DNA of 64,000 bases from SHWB01 sp050246875 (GCA_050246875.1 JBFWVF010000008.1:228446-292445), one strand, 5' to 3'. Numbered from the stretch's first letter, positions 24,705 through 34,062 are shown. Program-made: numbers and translations. Notes: generated by a model not told the origin, from the letters alone.

Positions 24705-26104
24705 AGTCCGGGCGGACCTCCTTTCTTCTCGGCCGCGGTGTCGCCCTGGGCACGATTCTGGCCGCGGCGGCCATTCTCCTGTTGCCGGCGCTCTGGAACG
24801 GCGCGCCGTTCTACTACTGGGACAGCGTCGACTACGTTTACCTGCCGTTTACATGGGACCTGCCGGTCTACCGAACCGTCAGCTACGGCGTCTTTGCAGG
24901 CATCGGCAAGTTGGCCGGGTCAATCTGGGCCATCGTCGTCGTGCAGACGCTCCTGGTCGTGTTCGTGCTACGGGAGGCGCTGGTCGCCTTCTCGCCAATC
25001 CACGCCGACCGCATGCTGCTGCCATTGGCCCTGGTGCTGATGGCAGCGACGGGCCTGCCCTGGGCAACGGGCGAACTGATGCCCGACGCGCTGACCGGCG
25101 CCGTCGTTCTCGGCCTGGCCACGCTGGCCTTCGACCGTGACCGGCCGGGATGGCGACACGGCCCGCTGGCGGCCGCGACGGGCATCGCGGCGGCCGTTCA
25201 CAGTTCGCACATCGCGCTGGGCATCGGCATCATTGGCGTGATTGTCGTCTTCGCGCTCATCGGCCGCCGCCTGAGGCCCCGGCTGCGCCTGCGCGTGGCC
25301 CTGCCCGCGGCAACGATCGCCGGCGCCATGATTCTCGTCGTCGGAGCGCACTGGGTGACGATCGGCCGGCCGCAGCTGGTGCAGTCGTCCTCCGTGCTGA
25401 TGCTGGCGCGGCTGGTGCAAGACGGCATCGCCAAGCGGTTCCTCGACGCGCACTGCGGCGACGCCGCCCCCTATGCGCTGTGCGGCTACAAGGATCGGCT
25501 TCCCGCGACGGCCAATGCGTTTCTGTGGGAGCGCGACTCCATCGCGAAGCGGCTCGGCGGCTGGGAACGGCTCGAACCCGAAGCCGAGCACATCGTGGGA
25601 CGCACGCTTGTCGAGTATCCCGGCGCACATCTGCTGTCCGCTCTGCGGCTGACCGGCGAACAGCTCGTGCGCTTCCGCACCGGCGACGGCATCAGCAACG
25701 AACTGGCATGGCTGATCAAGGATTCGCTTCGGAAATACTACCCGCGCGACCGCGCTGGATTCGACAGCTCGCGGCAGGTCGCCGGTATCGACTTCACAGC
25801 GCTCAACGCGGTGCAGGTGCCGCTGGCCGCGGCGGCGACCCTGCTGCTTCTCCTCGCCGTGGTCATGGCATGGCGTCAGCGCGACCTGCGCGCCGCGGGC
25901 TTCACCGCCACCATCGCCCTGTCTCTGCTCGGCAACGCCGTCATCTGTGGCGCCCTCTCCAACCCGGCCGATCGCTATCAGAACCGCCTGATCTGGCTCA
26001 GCTTCGTCGGCGCCGCGGTCGCCGTATGCCCGGTTGCGCTGACGGCCGCGCAGAACCGCACCAGACGCCGGCGCGCTGAGCGACTGGCAGCGTTCGGCGA
26101 ATAG
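24701..26104 (+). CDS. Polytopic membrane protein, putative GT-C glycosyltransferase
   Basis: 467 residues with about nine to eleven transmembrane helices. An early loop has YYWDSVDYVYLP, placing an acidic motif where GT-C enzymes have their catalytic Asp, and another loop holds MPDALTGA. The C-terminal part NPADRYQNRLIWL resembles regions of dolichol/undecaprenyl-phosphate-dependent transferases. It is coupled to the GtrB-like gene (ATGA), which supports a role in transferring a polyprenyl-linked sugar to a periplasmic acceptor. The match to any one family is weak by eye, so the GT-C call rests partly on gene order. Confidence 0.55.
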   Translation: MKSGRTSFLLGRGVALGTILAAAAILLLPALWNGAPFYYWDSVDYVYLPFTWDLPVYRTVSYGVFAGIGKLAGSIWAIVVVQTLLVVFVLREALVAFSPIHADRMLLPLALVLMAATGLPWATGELMPDALTGAVVLGLATLAFDRDRPGWRHGPLAAATGIAAAVHSSHIALGIGIIGVIVVFALIGRRLRPRLRLRVALPAATIAGAMILVVGAHWVTIGRPQLVQSSSVLMLARLVQDGIAKRFLDAHCGDAAPYALCGYKDRLPATANAFLWERDSIAKRLGGWERLEPEAEHIVGRTLVEYPGAHLLSALRLTGEQLVRFRTGDGISNELAWLIKDSLRKYYPRDRAGFDSSRQVAGIDFTALNAVQVPLAAAATLLLLLAVVMAWRQRDLRAAGFTATIALSLLGNAVICGALSNPADRYQNRLIWLSFVGAAVAVCPVALTAAQNRTRRRRAERLAAFGE

Positions 26105-26110
26105 GCAGCG

Positions 26111-27292
26111 TCAGGCGACGGCGTGCATCAGGCTTTCCGGCGGCACGATGACGTGATCGCGGGTGATCTCGTCGATCCGGTTGACGGCCAGAACACCCAT
26201 CGTGCGTCGGATCTCGGCGTGCAGGATGTCGAGCGCGCGGGTCGCGCCCGCCTCGCCCGCCGCCGACACGCCGAACAGCGTGGCGCGCCCGATCATGACG
26301 CAATCGGCGCCCAGCGCGACGGCCTTGAGGACATCGCTGCCGCGGCGGAAGCCGCTGTCCACGATGATCGTCGTCCGGCCGCCAACCGCCGCGACGATCG
26401 ATGGCAGCACGTCGATCGGCGCCGGTGCGGTATCGCTCGCATTGGCGCCGTGATTCGAAACGACGATGGCGTCGACGCCGCATTCGACGCACATGCGCGC
26501 GTCGTCCGGGTGTAGCACGCCCTTGGCGATCAGCTTGCGCGGCCACATGTCGCGCATGCGCCGCAGGAAATCCCAGTCGAGCGCGTCGTTGCGCTGGTGG
26601 TAGTCGAACGCCCGGCCCGGATCGCCCTCGGGCACATGGATATTCACGAAGCGCGGCACGTGGCCGTCGGCCAGGATGTAGCGCCCGATGGTGTCGAGCA
26701 GCCAGCGCGGGTGGGTGAAGACGTCGAGCGCGTTGCGTGAACTCAGGTTGATGCCGTCCGTCATGCCGTTGCGGACGGTGTGCTCGCGGTTGAACGCCAC
26801 CGGGCTGTCGACGGTGATGACGAGGCCCTCGAAGCCGGCGTCGCGCGCCCGGTGCGCTGCGACCAGCGAGGCGTCGAGATCGCGCCAGACATAGAGCTGG
26901 AACCACTGCCGGCCGCCGCCGTCGGCGAGTATCTTCTCCATCGGCGTGTTGGAGGTACTGGCCAGCGTGAAGGGGATGTTGGCCTTCGCGGCGGCGCGGG
27001 CCAGCGCCGTCTCGCCACGGAACCAGACGAAACCGGCGATGCCTGTCGGCGCGATGACGAGCGGCATGCCGACGGGCTGGCCGAACAGGGTCGAGGCGGG
27101 GCTGCGCCGCGACGTGTCGTTGAGCACGCGCGAGCGCAGTTTGATCCGCTGCAGCGCCTCGCGATTGTGGTGCAGGGCGATATCGTCCTCGCTGCCGCGA
27201 TCGGCGAACTCGAACAGGCCGCGCGTCAACCTGCGCCGCGCCATGCCGCGCAGATCCTCGATGTTCAGTGCACTTCGCGTCAGGTCGCCCAT
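26111..27292 (-). CDS. FMN-dependent alpha-hydroxy-acid oxidase/dehydrogenase relative with altered active site
   Basis: 393 residues. The TIM-barrel FMN enzyme family (glycolate oxidase, lactate and mandelate dehydrogenases) is recognised by SALNIEDLRGMARRRL, PLVIAPTGIAGF, FTLASTSNTPMEKI, WFQLYVWRD, LVITVDSPVAFNRE and LIAKGVLHPDDA, then DSGFRRGSDVLKAVALGAD and MIGRATLFG. The catalytic loop is unusual: the family reads SNHGGRQLD, where His is the base and Arg binds the substrate carboxylate, but here it is SNHGANASD; the His is kept and the Arg is replaced by Asn. Activity on ordinary 2-hydroxy acids may be lost. The ATG at 27292 is the first plausible start. Confidence 0.85.
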   Translation of the reverse strand: MGDLTRSALNIEDLRGMARRRLTRGLFEFADRGSEDDIALHHNREALQRIKLRSRVLNDTSRRSPASTLFGQPVGMPLVIAPTGIAGFVWFRGETALARAAAKANIPFTLASTSNTPMEKILADGGGRQWFQLYVWRDLDASLVAAHRARDAGFEGLVITVDSPVAFNREHTVRNGMTDGINLSSRNALDVFTHPRWLLDTIGRYILADGHVPRFVNIHVPEGDPGRAFDYHQRNDALDWDFLRRMRDMWPRKLIAKGVLHPDDARMCVECGVDAIVVSNHGANASDTAPAPIDVLPSIVAAVGGRTTIIVDSGFRRGSDVLKAVALGADCVMIGRATLFGVSAAGEAGATRALDILHAEIRRTMGVLAVNRIDEITRDHVIVPPESLMHAVA

Positions 27293-27481
27293 GGAAGTCC
27301 CCGCCCGGCCGCTCCGCGCGGCGGCCGGGAGTATGCCGAAGGGACCGTCCGCGGCCAATCGAACACCGGCGGATCGTCCCCCGCGCCGCGCCTATCTGCC
27401 CGGCGCGAAGCGATTGACGCAGGCTTTGGGCGGTGCGCTATCCTTCTTGAAATATCACGAACGCGCTCAGGGAGGACCGGC

Positions 27482-28513
27482 ATGGCCAATGCCGAGGTGC
27501 TTCTTCCGGACTCGCTGGCCGGCGAAGTCATTCATTTGCTCGACCTCGGCCCCTACCTGCGGGGCGAAGTGGGCGCGCTCGACCGGCTTTCCGCCGAGTT
27601 GCGTCACGCGCAGGAGAATGTCGGCTTCTACTTCATCGTCAACCACGGCATACCGCAGCCGCTGATCGACCGCGCGCATGCCAATGTCCGCCGTTTCTGT
27701 TCCCTGCCCGACGCCGAGAAGCGCAAGCATCCGAACTACGTCCCGCCGGGCTCGACGATCTATGTGACCTCGACGGTCAACGCCAACACCAAACCCGACC
27801 TCAACGAAATGCTGCGGATCGTGCGCGAGCGTCCGGCGGACCATCCGGCGATCCGCGCGGGCTTCAGTTCGCACGGCCCCAATCACTGGCCCGACGAGCG
27901 CCTGCAGCCGGGCTGGCGCGCCGAAATGAGCGCCTACTACGACGCCATGGAGCGCCTCGGCCATCGCATGCTGCCGGTGTATGCGCGCGCGCTCGACCTG
28001 CCGGCCGACTATTTCGCCGGCCTGTTCGACGATCCGGTATGGACCACGCGCAACCAGCATTATCCCGCCGCGACGGCCGAGGCGAACCAGTTCGGCATCG
28101 CGCCGCACCGCGACCACGGCTTCCTGACGCTGTTGCCGGTGACGGACGAGCCGGGCCTCGAAATCCAGGCCGCCGACGGACGTTGGCTGCCGATCAACTC
28201 CATTCCCGGCGCGATCATTGTCAATACCGGCGAGTTCCTGAACCGCTGGACCAACGGCCGCTTCATGGCGACGCCGCACCGCGTGATTCCACCGCGCCGG
28301 GACCGCTATTCCATCGCCTTCTTCTTCAATCCCACCTGGGACACCGTCGCCGATCCGTTGCCGACCTGCGTCGGGCCGGACAACCCGCCCCGCTTCAAGC
28401 CCGTCCGCTTCCTCGATTATCGCGACTGGTACCTGAGCCAGAACTACCTCGACCTCAAGGATGGCGAGCGCGCCGAACCGCCGGGCGTGGACGAGAGCAA
28501 ATTGAGGCTTTGA
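27482..28513 (+). CDS. Isopenicillin N synthase-like 2-oxoglutarate/Fe(II) oxygenase
   Basis: 343 residues. The N-terminal DIOX region has VGFYFIVNHGIPQPLID and FCSLPDAEKRK. The catalytic core has the Fe(II) facial triad: His and Asp in IAPHRDHGFLTLL, the distal His in MATPHRVIPP, and the 2-oxoglutarate Arg/Ser in RYSIAFFFNP. This is the plant-type/IPNS branch that hydroxylates, desaturates or cyclises small molecules. The start at 27482 is preceded by GGAGG and fits the fold; the longer frame upstream is antisense to the oxidase gene. It may be cotranscribed with the FAH hydrolase 142 bases downstream. Substrate unknown. Confidence 0.9.
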   Translation: MANAEVLLPDSLAGEVIHLLDLGPYLRGEVGALDRLSAELRHAQENVGFYFIVNHGIPQPLIDRAHANVRRFCSLPDAEKRKHPNYVPPGSTIYVTSTVNANTKPDLNEMLRIVRERPADHPAIRAGFSSHGPNHWPDERLQPGWRAEMSAYYDAMERLGHRMLPVYARALDLPADYFAGLFDDPVWTTRNQHYPAATAEANQFGIAPHRDHGFLTLLPVTDEPGLEIQAADGRWLPINSIPGAIIVNTGEFLNRWTNGRFMATPHRVIPPRRDRYSIAFFFNPTWDTVADPLPTCVGPDNPPRFKPVRFLDYRDWYLSQNYLDLKDGERAEPPGVDESKLRL

Positions 28514-28655
28514 GGCATCGCGGGGCACCATTCGTCCGCATTCTGCACGACATGCAGCTACGGCAGCAGTCGCTGTGACATCACGCCGTCCGCCTGTATC
28601 GTCGCCACGCTCGTTCGCGGGGCAACCGGCCTGCAGCTAGTCACGGAGACTTCAC

Positions 28656-29585
28656 ATGAAATTCGTCACCTACGTTGGCACCGGCGGAAAGGCCAGCCCG
28701 GGCGTGCTCTCAGCCGACGGCAAGCAGATCGTCGATCTCGGCTCGGCCTATCCGACACTGCTGGCACTGATCGAGGCCGGCCCGGCCGGCCTCGATGCGG
28801 CGCGACGGCTGCAGGCGGCCGGCGGCGGCACGGAACTCGCCGGCGCAAAGCTGCTGGCGCCGTTGCCGGTACCGCCGCAGATCCGCGACTTCATGGTCTC
28901 GGCCCAGCACGCGCGCGATGCCGGCCAGGGCATGCAGCGCCTGCGTGCCAAGCTCGAGGGTCGTCCGGTCCCCGAGCGCGACCGCAACGCTCCGGTGGCG
29001 GACATCTACCGGAACCAGCCCGTCTACTATATCTCCAACCGCTTCAACGTCGTCGGTCCCGACGCGGACGTGCGCTGGCCGCGCTATTGCGACTGGCTCG
29101 ACTACGAGCTCGAGTTCGGCATGGTGCTCGGCAAGGGCGGCGCCAACATCTCCGTGGACAAGGCGCGCGAGCACATCTTCGGCTACACCATCTTCAACGA
29201 CTATTCGGCGCGCGACCGGCAGTTCCGCGAGATGGACGGCCGCATGGGCCCGGCCAAGGGCAAGAGCTTCGACACCGGCAACGGACTCGGCCCGTGCATC
29301 GTCACGACCGACGAGATGACCGAGCCCTACAAGGCGAAGGTCGAGGTCCGCGTGAATGGCGAGGTGCGCGGCCGCAACACGACCGGCGAAATGATGCACA
29401 GCTTCGAGCAGATCATCGCCTTCGTCTCCGAGGACGAGACGCTGCACCCGGGCGAGGTGTTCGGCTCGGGTACCATCGGCGGCTGCTGCGGCCTCGAGAT
29501 CGACCGCTTCCTTGCGCCCGGCGACGTCGTCGAGCTGGAAATCGAGGGCATCGGGGTCCTGCGTAACCGTATCGTGCGCGGCTGA
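28656..29585 (+). CDS. Fumarylacetoacetate hydrolase-family protein
   Basis: 309 residues. It has the FAH fold with metal-binding acidic residues in YELEFGMVLGKGG and the loop FGYTIFNDYSARDRQFREMDGRMGPAKGKSF, then GPCIVTTDEM, TGEMMHSFEQIIAFVS and a GSGTIGGCCGLEIDRFLAPGDVVELEIEGIG close. These enzymes cleave or decarboxylate 2,4-diketo or 2-hydroxy-dienoate acids in aromatic and sugar-acid breakdown, using Mg2+ or Ca2+. The ATG at 28656 follows GGAGA. The neighbouring dienelactone hydrolase and enolase-superfamily genes suggest one ring- or acid-degrading pathway. Confidence 0.9.
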   Translation: MKFVTYVGTGGKASPGVLSADGKQIVDLGSAYPTLLALIEAGPAGLDAARRLQAAGGGTELAGAKLLAPLPVPPQIRDFMVSAQHARDAGQGMQRLRAKLEGRPVPERDRNAPVADIYRNQPVYYISNRFNVVGPDADVRWPRYCDWLDYELEFGMVLGKGGANISVDKAREHIFGYTIFNDYSARDRQFREMDGRMGPAKGKSFDTGNGLGPCIVTTDEMTEPYKAKVEVRVNGEVRGRNTTGEMMHSFEQIIAFVSEDETLHPGEVFGSGTIGGCCGLEIDRFLAPGDVVELEIEGIGVLRNRIVRG

Positions 29586-29595
29586 TCGGCGGGAT

Positions 29596-29623
29596 CCGCC
29601 CCTCGACCCTTGTCGAAGGGCGG
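29596..29623. terminator. Bidirectional terminator-like hairpin
   Basis: The arm 29596-29606 (CCGCCCCTCGA) pairs with 29613-29623 (TCGAAGGGCGG) with one mismatch and a 6-base loop. It stands exactly between the convergent FAH (ends 29585) and dienelactone hydrolase (ends 29632) genes, which is where a shared terminator is expected. Confidence 0.6.
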
Positions 29624-29631
29624 CACCGACG

Positions 29632-30357
29632 TCAGAACGTCTCGGCGAAGAAGTCCCGCATCATCCGGTAGGACTGGTCCTTCAGCTTCTCGTCATAGCG
29701 CTGGATGGCGTTGTTGACGCCCTTGTCGCAGAACGAGTGGAGGGCGTGGCCGAACATCATGATCTGCCAGTCCACGCCTTCCTCGGTCAGTTCCTCGGCC
29801 AGCGCGTCCATCTGGGGCTTCGGCGTCACCGTATCGGCCGAGCCGTGCAGTGCCAGCACGCGACCCTTTATGGCCGGCTTGACGGACGGGGCGATCGGAT
29901 TGGGCAGGGTGACGTGGAAGACGACCGTGCCCTGGAAGTCGGCACCGGCGCGCGCCTGCTCCAGTGCGAATCCGCCGCCGATGCAGTAGCCGATGGCGCC
30001 CCGGCGCGCCGGGTCGATCAGCCCTCGCCGATCGGCCTCGGCGGTCAGCGCGGCATAGGCCGCGGTGCCGCAGCCGAGCAGGAAGTCGAGGTCATTGCGG
30101 ACGGCACGCGACGACTTCATCAGATCGTCGAAGCTCTTCTCCCTGTCGCCGTATCCGGCGCCGAACATGTCGGCGAGCAGGACGACGTAGTCCTTGCCCG
30201 CGACCTCGCCGGCCATGTCGATGGAATGACGGCACACCCCCAGCCAGTCCGGCTGCATGAGCACCGAGGGGCGCTTCTGCGCCACCGCGTCGTCATAGAC
30301 GAGCATCCCCTCGAACCTGCGGCCTGCATACTCGTACGGAACCTTGATCTCGGCCAT
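29632..30357 (-). CDS. Dienelactone hydrolase-family protein
   Basis: 241 residues. The alpha/beta hydrolase nucleophile is the Cys in AIGYCIGGGFAL, typical of dienelactone hydrolases, with the later Asp/His supplied by VLALHGSADTVTPKP and MMFGHALHSFCDKG. The N-terminus VPYEYAGRRFEGMLVYDD and VLMQPDWLGVCRHS fit the family. The reaction is hydrolysis of a lactone such as dienelactone to maleylacetate in the cytoplasm. It is followed on the same strand by the enolase-superfamily gene but is upstream of none of the aromatic dioxygenase genes, so its real substrate is open. Confidence 0.88.
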   Translation of the reverse strand: MAEIKVPYEYAGRRFEGMLVYDDAVAQKRPSVLMQPDWLGVCRHSIDMAGEVAGKDYVVLLADMFGAGYGDREKSFDDLMKSSRAVRNDLDFLLGCGTAAYAALTAEADRRGLIDPARRGAIGYCIGGGFALEQARAGADFQGTVVFHVTLPNPIAPSVKPAIKGRVLALHGSADTVTPKPQMDALAEELTEEGVDWQIMMFGHALHSFCDKGVNNAIQRYDEKLKDQSYRMMRDFFAETF

Positions 30358-30391
30358 CGCTCCCTCCCGCTCCTCGTCGACAAGGTCGCCT

Positions 30392-31471
30392 TCAGGCGAC
30401 CGTGTACCGCTTCACCGCCTCGGCACTGAATTCCATTCCGTGTCCGGAGCGGTCGGGCGGCGCCATGTGGCCGTCGACGATCTTCGGCATGTCCTCCCAC
30501 AGGCCTTCCGGAGACCCGGCGAGCACTTCGACCAGCGAGCCATTGGGAATGGCCACGAGGACCGAGACAGACAGCTCGGGAACGAGGTGCGGCGCCACCT
30601 TCACGTCGTAGGCGGCGGCGAGGTGCGAAATCTTCATCATCTCGCTGAAGCCGCCGCAGCGATGGATGTCCGGGTTGAGGTATTGCGCGGCCTTTGCCTC
30701 GATCAGGTCACGGAAGCCGTAGCGCGTGTACTCGTTCTCGCCCGTCGCCACGGGAATGGCGATGGACATCGCCACTTCGGCGCACTGGGCGATGTTGTCG
30801 GCCAGCACCGGCTCCTCGTACCAGAAGAGGCCATACTCCTCGAGCATGCGGCCGACCCGGATGTTGGTCGCCATGTCCCAGCGCTGGTTGGCATCGACCA
30901 GGATTTCCATGTCGTCGCCCAGCGCCTCGCGCACGAGCCGGACACGCTCGACGTTCTCCATCACGTCCGGCCGGCCGATCTTGAACTTGTAGTGGCGGCA
31001 GCCGAGCGCCCGGAACCCTTCCGCCTCGGCCACGATCTGGTCGACCGTGTAGGGCAGGAAGCCGCCGCTGCCGTAGACCGGCGCACGGTCGGCGTGGGCC
31101 CCGAGCAGGTGCCAGACGGGCCGGCCGACGGCCTTGCCGAGGATGTCCCACAGACCGATGTCGATGGCGCTCATCGCATAGACGGGGATGCCCTTCTTGC
31201 GGACGCCGCGGTCGTTCTCGTACATGCGCTGCCAGATGCCGCCGACATGCAGCGGATCGGCACCGACGACGAGCGGCACCAGGCTCTCCTCCAGATAGGC
31301 GCGCACCGCGCGCGAGCCCATGCCGCCGACGAGCATGGTGTAGCCGAGCCCGGTGATGCCGGCGTCGGTCTCGATGCGCGCCACCACGTAGGTGTTGGCG
31401 CCATAGTAGGTGCTGACCGGCGGATCGTTGGGCACGACCATGGTCGAGGTCGTGACGCGGGTGATCTTCAT
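30392..31471 (-). CDS. Mandelate racemase/muconate lactonizing enzyme-family dehydratase
   Basis: 359 residues. Enolase-superfamily layout: N-terminal capping domain (VTTSTMVVPNDPP, VVARIETDAGITGLGYT), then the barrel with KFKIG holding the KxK base motif, the Mg2+ ligands in ILVDANQRWD, WYEEPVLADN and a third at the C-terminal side (NPDIHRCGGFSEMMKI). This pattern puts it with acid-sugar dehydratases or racemases. The ATG at 31471 begins at the conserved MKITRV. It lies 34 bases upstream of the dienelactone hydrolase and is in the same direction. The exact acid-sugar substrate cannot be read from sequence. Confidence 0.88.
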   Translation of the reverse strand: MKITRVTTSTMVVPNDPPVSTYYGANTYVVARIETDAGITGLGYTMLVGGMGSRAVRAYLEESLVPLVVGADPLHVGGIWQRMYENDRGVRKKGIPVYAMSAIDIGLWDILGKAVGRPVWHLLGAHADRAPVYGSGGFLPYTVDQIVAEAEGFRALGCRHYKFKIGRPDVMENVERVRLVREALGDDMEILVDANQRWDMATNIRVGRMLEEYGLFWYEEPVLADNIAQCAEVAMSIAIPVATGENEYTRYGFRDLIEAKAAQYLNPDIHRCGGFSEMMKISHLAAAYDVKVAPHLVPELSVSVLVAIPNGSLVEVLAGSPEGLWEDMPKIVDGHMAPPDRSGHGMEFSAEAVKRYTVA

Positions 31472-31540
31472 CGTGCCGTGCTCCGTTTCGCTCCCGCCGG
31501 CGACGCTAGGGCACCCGCCGGCCATTGCCAAGCGCGGCCC

Positions 31541-33163
31541 TCACACCTCGGCCGGCGGCAATGGCGGTCGCCCGAGGATCATGTCGGACGCCTTCTCGGC
31601 GATCATCAGTGTCGCGGCGTTGGTGTTGGCCGACGGCATCGACGGCATGACCGAGGCGTCGACGACGCGCAGGCCGTCGATGCCGTGAACCCTGAGCGCA
31701 TCGTCGACGACCGTGTCCCCGCGCGTCGCCGGCCCCATGCGGCAGGTGCCCATGAGATGGAACATGGTGGTGCCGTAGCGGCGGGCGAAATCGATCAGTT
31801 CGTCGTCGCCCTGCACAGCCTCGCCCGGCAGTTCCTCGCGGTCGTACCAGCGCGCCAATTGCGGCGAGCGGACCAGCCGGCGCATCAGTCGGATGCCGGC
31901 GAGCAGGATACGTCGGTCCTCGTCGTGTGCGAGGTAGTTCGGCTGGATCAGCGGCTTCACCGCCATGTCGGCGCCGCGCGCCCGCACATGGCCCGTGCTC
32001 AGCGGGCGCATCGGCCAGGAGGCGATGGTCATGCCGGGAAAATCGTCGAGTTGCGTCGGCACGCCTTCCTTGTAGCTCGCCGGCGTGAAGATGATCTGCA
32101 GATCGGGATGCTCCAGCGCCTCGTGCGACTTCCAGAAGGCGAAGGCGAGCGACGGCGACAGCGCCAGGATGCCCCGCCGGCGCAGCGCGAAGTTCAACAC
32201 CTCGAGGGCAAGCGGAACGCCGCGCGAGCGCTCGTTGATCGTGCGCGTGCCGCGGACGCGCGTGGCGATGCGCACGCCGAAATGATCGGCGAGATTCTCG
32301 CCGACGGCCGGCAGGTCATGGACGACGGGTACGCCGAGATCGCGCAATAACCCGGCCGGACCGACGCCGGAGACCTGCAGCAGTTGCGGCGATGCGATGA
32401 CCCCGGCCGCGACGATCACTTCGCGGCGCACCCGCACCTCGACCTCGCGGCCGCCACGCCGGTAGCGCACGCCGACGGCGCGGCGGCCGTCGAAGACGAT
32501 CCGCTGCGCGTGCGCCTCCGTGCGGATGTCGAGATTGCGCCGGTCGCGCACCGGCCGCAGGAAGGAAACGGCGGCGCTGGCACGGCGGCCGCGATGGATG
32601 GTGCGCTGGAAGTAGCCGACGCCGGCCTGGACCGCGCCGTTGTAATCCTCGGTGCGAGGGATGCCCATTGCCACCGCGCCCTCGATGAAGGCGTCGCACA
32701 GCGGCTCGCGCCCATCGATGTCGGTCACCGTCAGTTCGCCGTCGCGGCCGCGGTAGCGGTCGTCGCCGGCGCCGATGCGCCGTTCGCCGCGGCGGAAATA
32801 GGGCAGCACGTCGGCGTAGCCCCAGCCGCGGTTGCCCGCCTGTGCCCAGCCATCGAAGTCCATGCGCTGGCCGCGGTTGTAGACATGGCCGTTGATGGCG
32901 CTCGAGCCGCCGAGCGTCCTGCCGCGCGGCGCATGGATGCGCCGGCCGGCGGTGCCCTCACCCGGCTCCGTCTCGTAGAGCCAGTTCACGCGCGGGTCGC
33001 GCAGCGTCTTCATGAAGCCGGCAGGAATGTGGATGAACGGATTGCGGTCGGGCGGACCCGCCTCCAGCAGGCACACCGTGGCATCGCCGGCCGACAGCCG
33101 ATTGGCCAGCACCGAGCCGGCCGAGCCGGCGCCGACAATGATGTAGTCGAACACATCGGGCAT
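31541..33163 (-). CDS. GMC-family FAD-dependent oxidoreductase
   Basis: 540 residues. FAD-binding start YIIVGAGSAGSVLANRLS, then PRGRTLGGSSAINGH (GMC signature 1), VIVAAGVIASPQLLQVSGVGP (signature 2), and the catalytic/C-terminal part TTMFHLMGTCRMGPATRGDTVVDD and VVDASVMPSMPSANTNAATLMIAEKASDMIL. It oxidises an alcohol. The sequence differs enough from the GMC enzyme at 0.6-2.2 kb to be an independent paralogue. It shares direction with the dehydratase 70 bases downstream and may feed the same pathway. The start at 33163 is the first ATG before the Rossmann strand. Confidence 0.92.
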   Translation of the reverse strand: MPDVFDYIIVGAGSAGSVLANRLSAGDATVCLLEAGPPDRNPFIHIPAGFMKTLRDPRVNWLYETEPGEGTAGRRIHAPRGRTLGGSSAINGHVYNRGQRMDFDGWAQAGNRGWGYADVLPYFRRGERRIGAGDDRYRGRDGELTVTDIDGREPLCDAFIEGAVAMGIPRTEDYNGAVQAGVGYFQRTIHRGRRASAAVSFLRPVRDRRNLDIRTEAHAQRIVFDGRRAVGVRYRRGGREVEVRVRREVIVAAGVIASPQLLQVSGVGPAGLLRDLGVPVVHDLPAVGENLADHFGVRIATRVRGTRTINERSRGVPLALEVLNFALRRRGILALSPSLAFAFWKSHEALEHPDLQIIFTPASYKEGVPTQLDDFPGMTIASWPMRPLSTGHVRARGADMAVKPLIQPNYLAHDEDRRILLAGIRLMRRLVRSPQLARWYDREELPGEAVQGDDELIDFARRYGTTMFHLMGTCRMGPATRGDTVVDDALRVHGIDGLRVVDASVMPSMPSANTNAATLMIAEKASDMILGRPPLPPAEV

Positions 33164-33240
33164 GGACGCTTCCCGTCACGATTCCGTCACCGCGCCGCTC
33201 CGGGCTACCACCCGCCCCGCGCGGACGCTATGAGGAATTC

Positions 33241-34062
33241 GTGACCGCTCGCGCACTCGCCCCCAGCCTCGCCGCCGCGATCCTTTTCGCTGGCGCCGCA
33301 TGCGCGAGCGACCGCCTGCCCGACGGCGGCGTCGCCGAAGCGCCGGGCATGGGCGCGGTACGCGCGTGGTACGGGCAGCCGACGACCCGCTACGCACACG
33401 GCGTCCTTGGCGACGCGGTCGAGGGCGGCAGCCTCGTCGCCGTCGACCACGAAGGACATCGGCACGAACTGGTGCTGCCCGAGCGTCATGTCTTCGAGGA
33501 CATCACCCCGCGTCTCGCTGACCTCGACGGCGACGGGCACAATGAGATCGTCACCATACGCTCCGACCGCGAGTTTGGGGCTGCGGTCGCCGTGTATCAC
33601 GTTGCCGGCGGCACTCTGGCCGAGCGCGCGGCAAGCGCACCGGTCGGCCGCGCCAACCGCTGGCTGTCGATCGCCGGCATTGCCCGCTTCGCCGACCGGC
33701 CGGGCCTGCAGATCGCCATCGTGACGACGCCGCACATCGACGGTGTCCTGGAGATTCTCGCTCTGAACGGCGGCCGCCTCGAACGTCTTTACCCGCCGCA
33801 GGCAGGTTACGCGTCGCATTTCATCGGGTCGCGCCACGTTTCGCTCGCGGCCTCGGCGGACCTCGACGGCGACGGCCGGGCCGAACTCGCGCTGCCCGAC
33901 CGCGCGCGGACCCGGATTGTCGTGTTGTCGTTCGGCGCCCGGATTGAACGCGCGATCGACCGCGCCCTACCATCACGGGTGATTGGTCCGATCCGGGTCG
34001 ACGACGGCCGTCTCGTACTGCCGCTCGAGTCCGGCGAAGCGATCGTGGCAACGGGAAAGTAG
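33241..34062 (+). CDS. Secreted FG-GAP/VCBS-repeat protein
   Basis: 273 residues, GTG start. A signal peptide (APSLAAAILFAGAACA) leads a beta-propeller-like region with calcium-binding loops of the integrin-type FG-GAP repeat: LADLDGDGHNEIVTI and SADLDGDGRAELALPD, each a DxDxDG loop followed by a hydrophobic strand, and further degenerate blades between and after them. It is likely periplasmic. It starts 77 bases from the divergent GMC oxidoreductase start. No enzyme residues were recognised; it may be a binding or scaffold protein. The alternative that it is a short fragment of a larger propeller cannot be excluded. Confidence 0.7.
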   Translation: MTARALAPSLAAAILFAGAACASDRLPDGGVAEAPGMGAVRAWYGQPTTRYAHGVLGDAVEGGSLVAVDHEGHRHELVLPERHVFEDITPRLADLDGDGHNEIVTIRSDREFGAAVAVYHVAGGTLAERAASAPVGRANRWLSIAGIARFADRPGLQIAIVTTPHIDGVLEILALNGGRLERLYPPQAGYASHFIGSRHVSLAASADLDGDGRAELALPDRARTRIVVLSFGARIERAIDRALPSRVIGPIRVDDGRLVLPLESGEAIVATGK

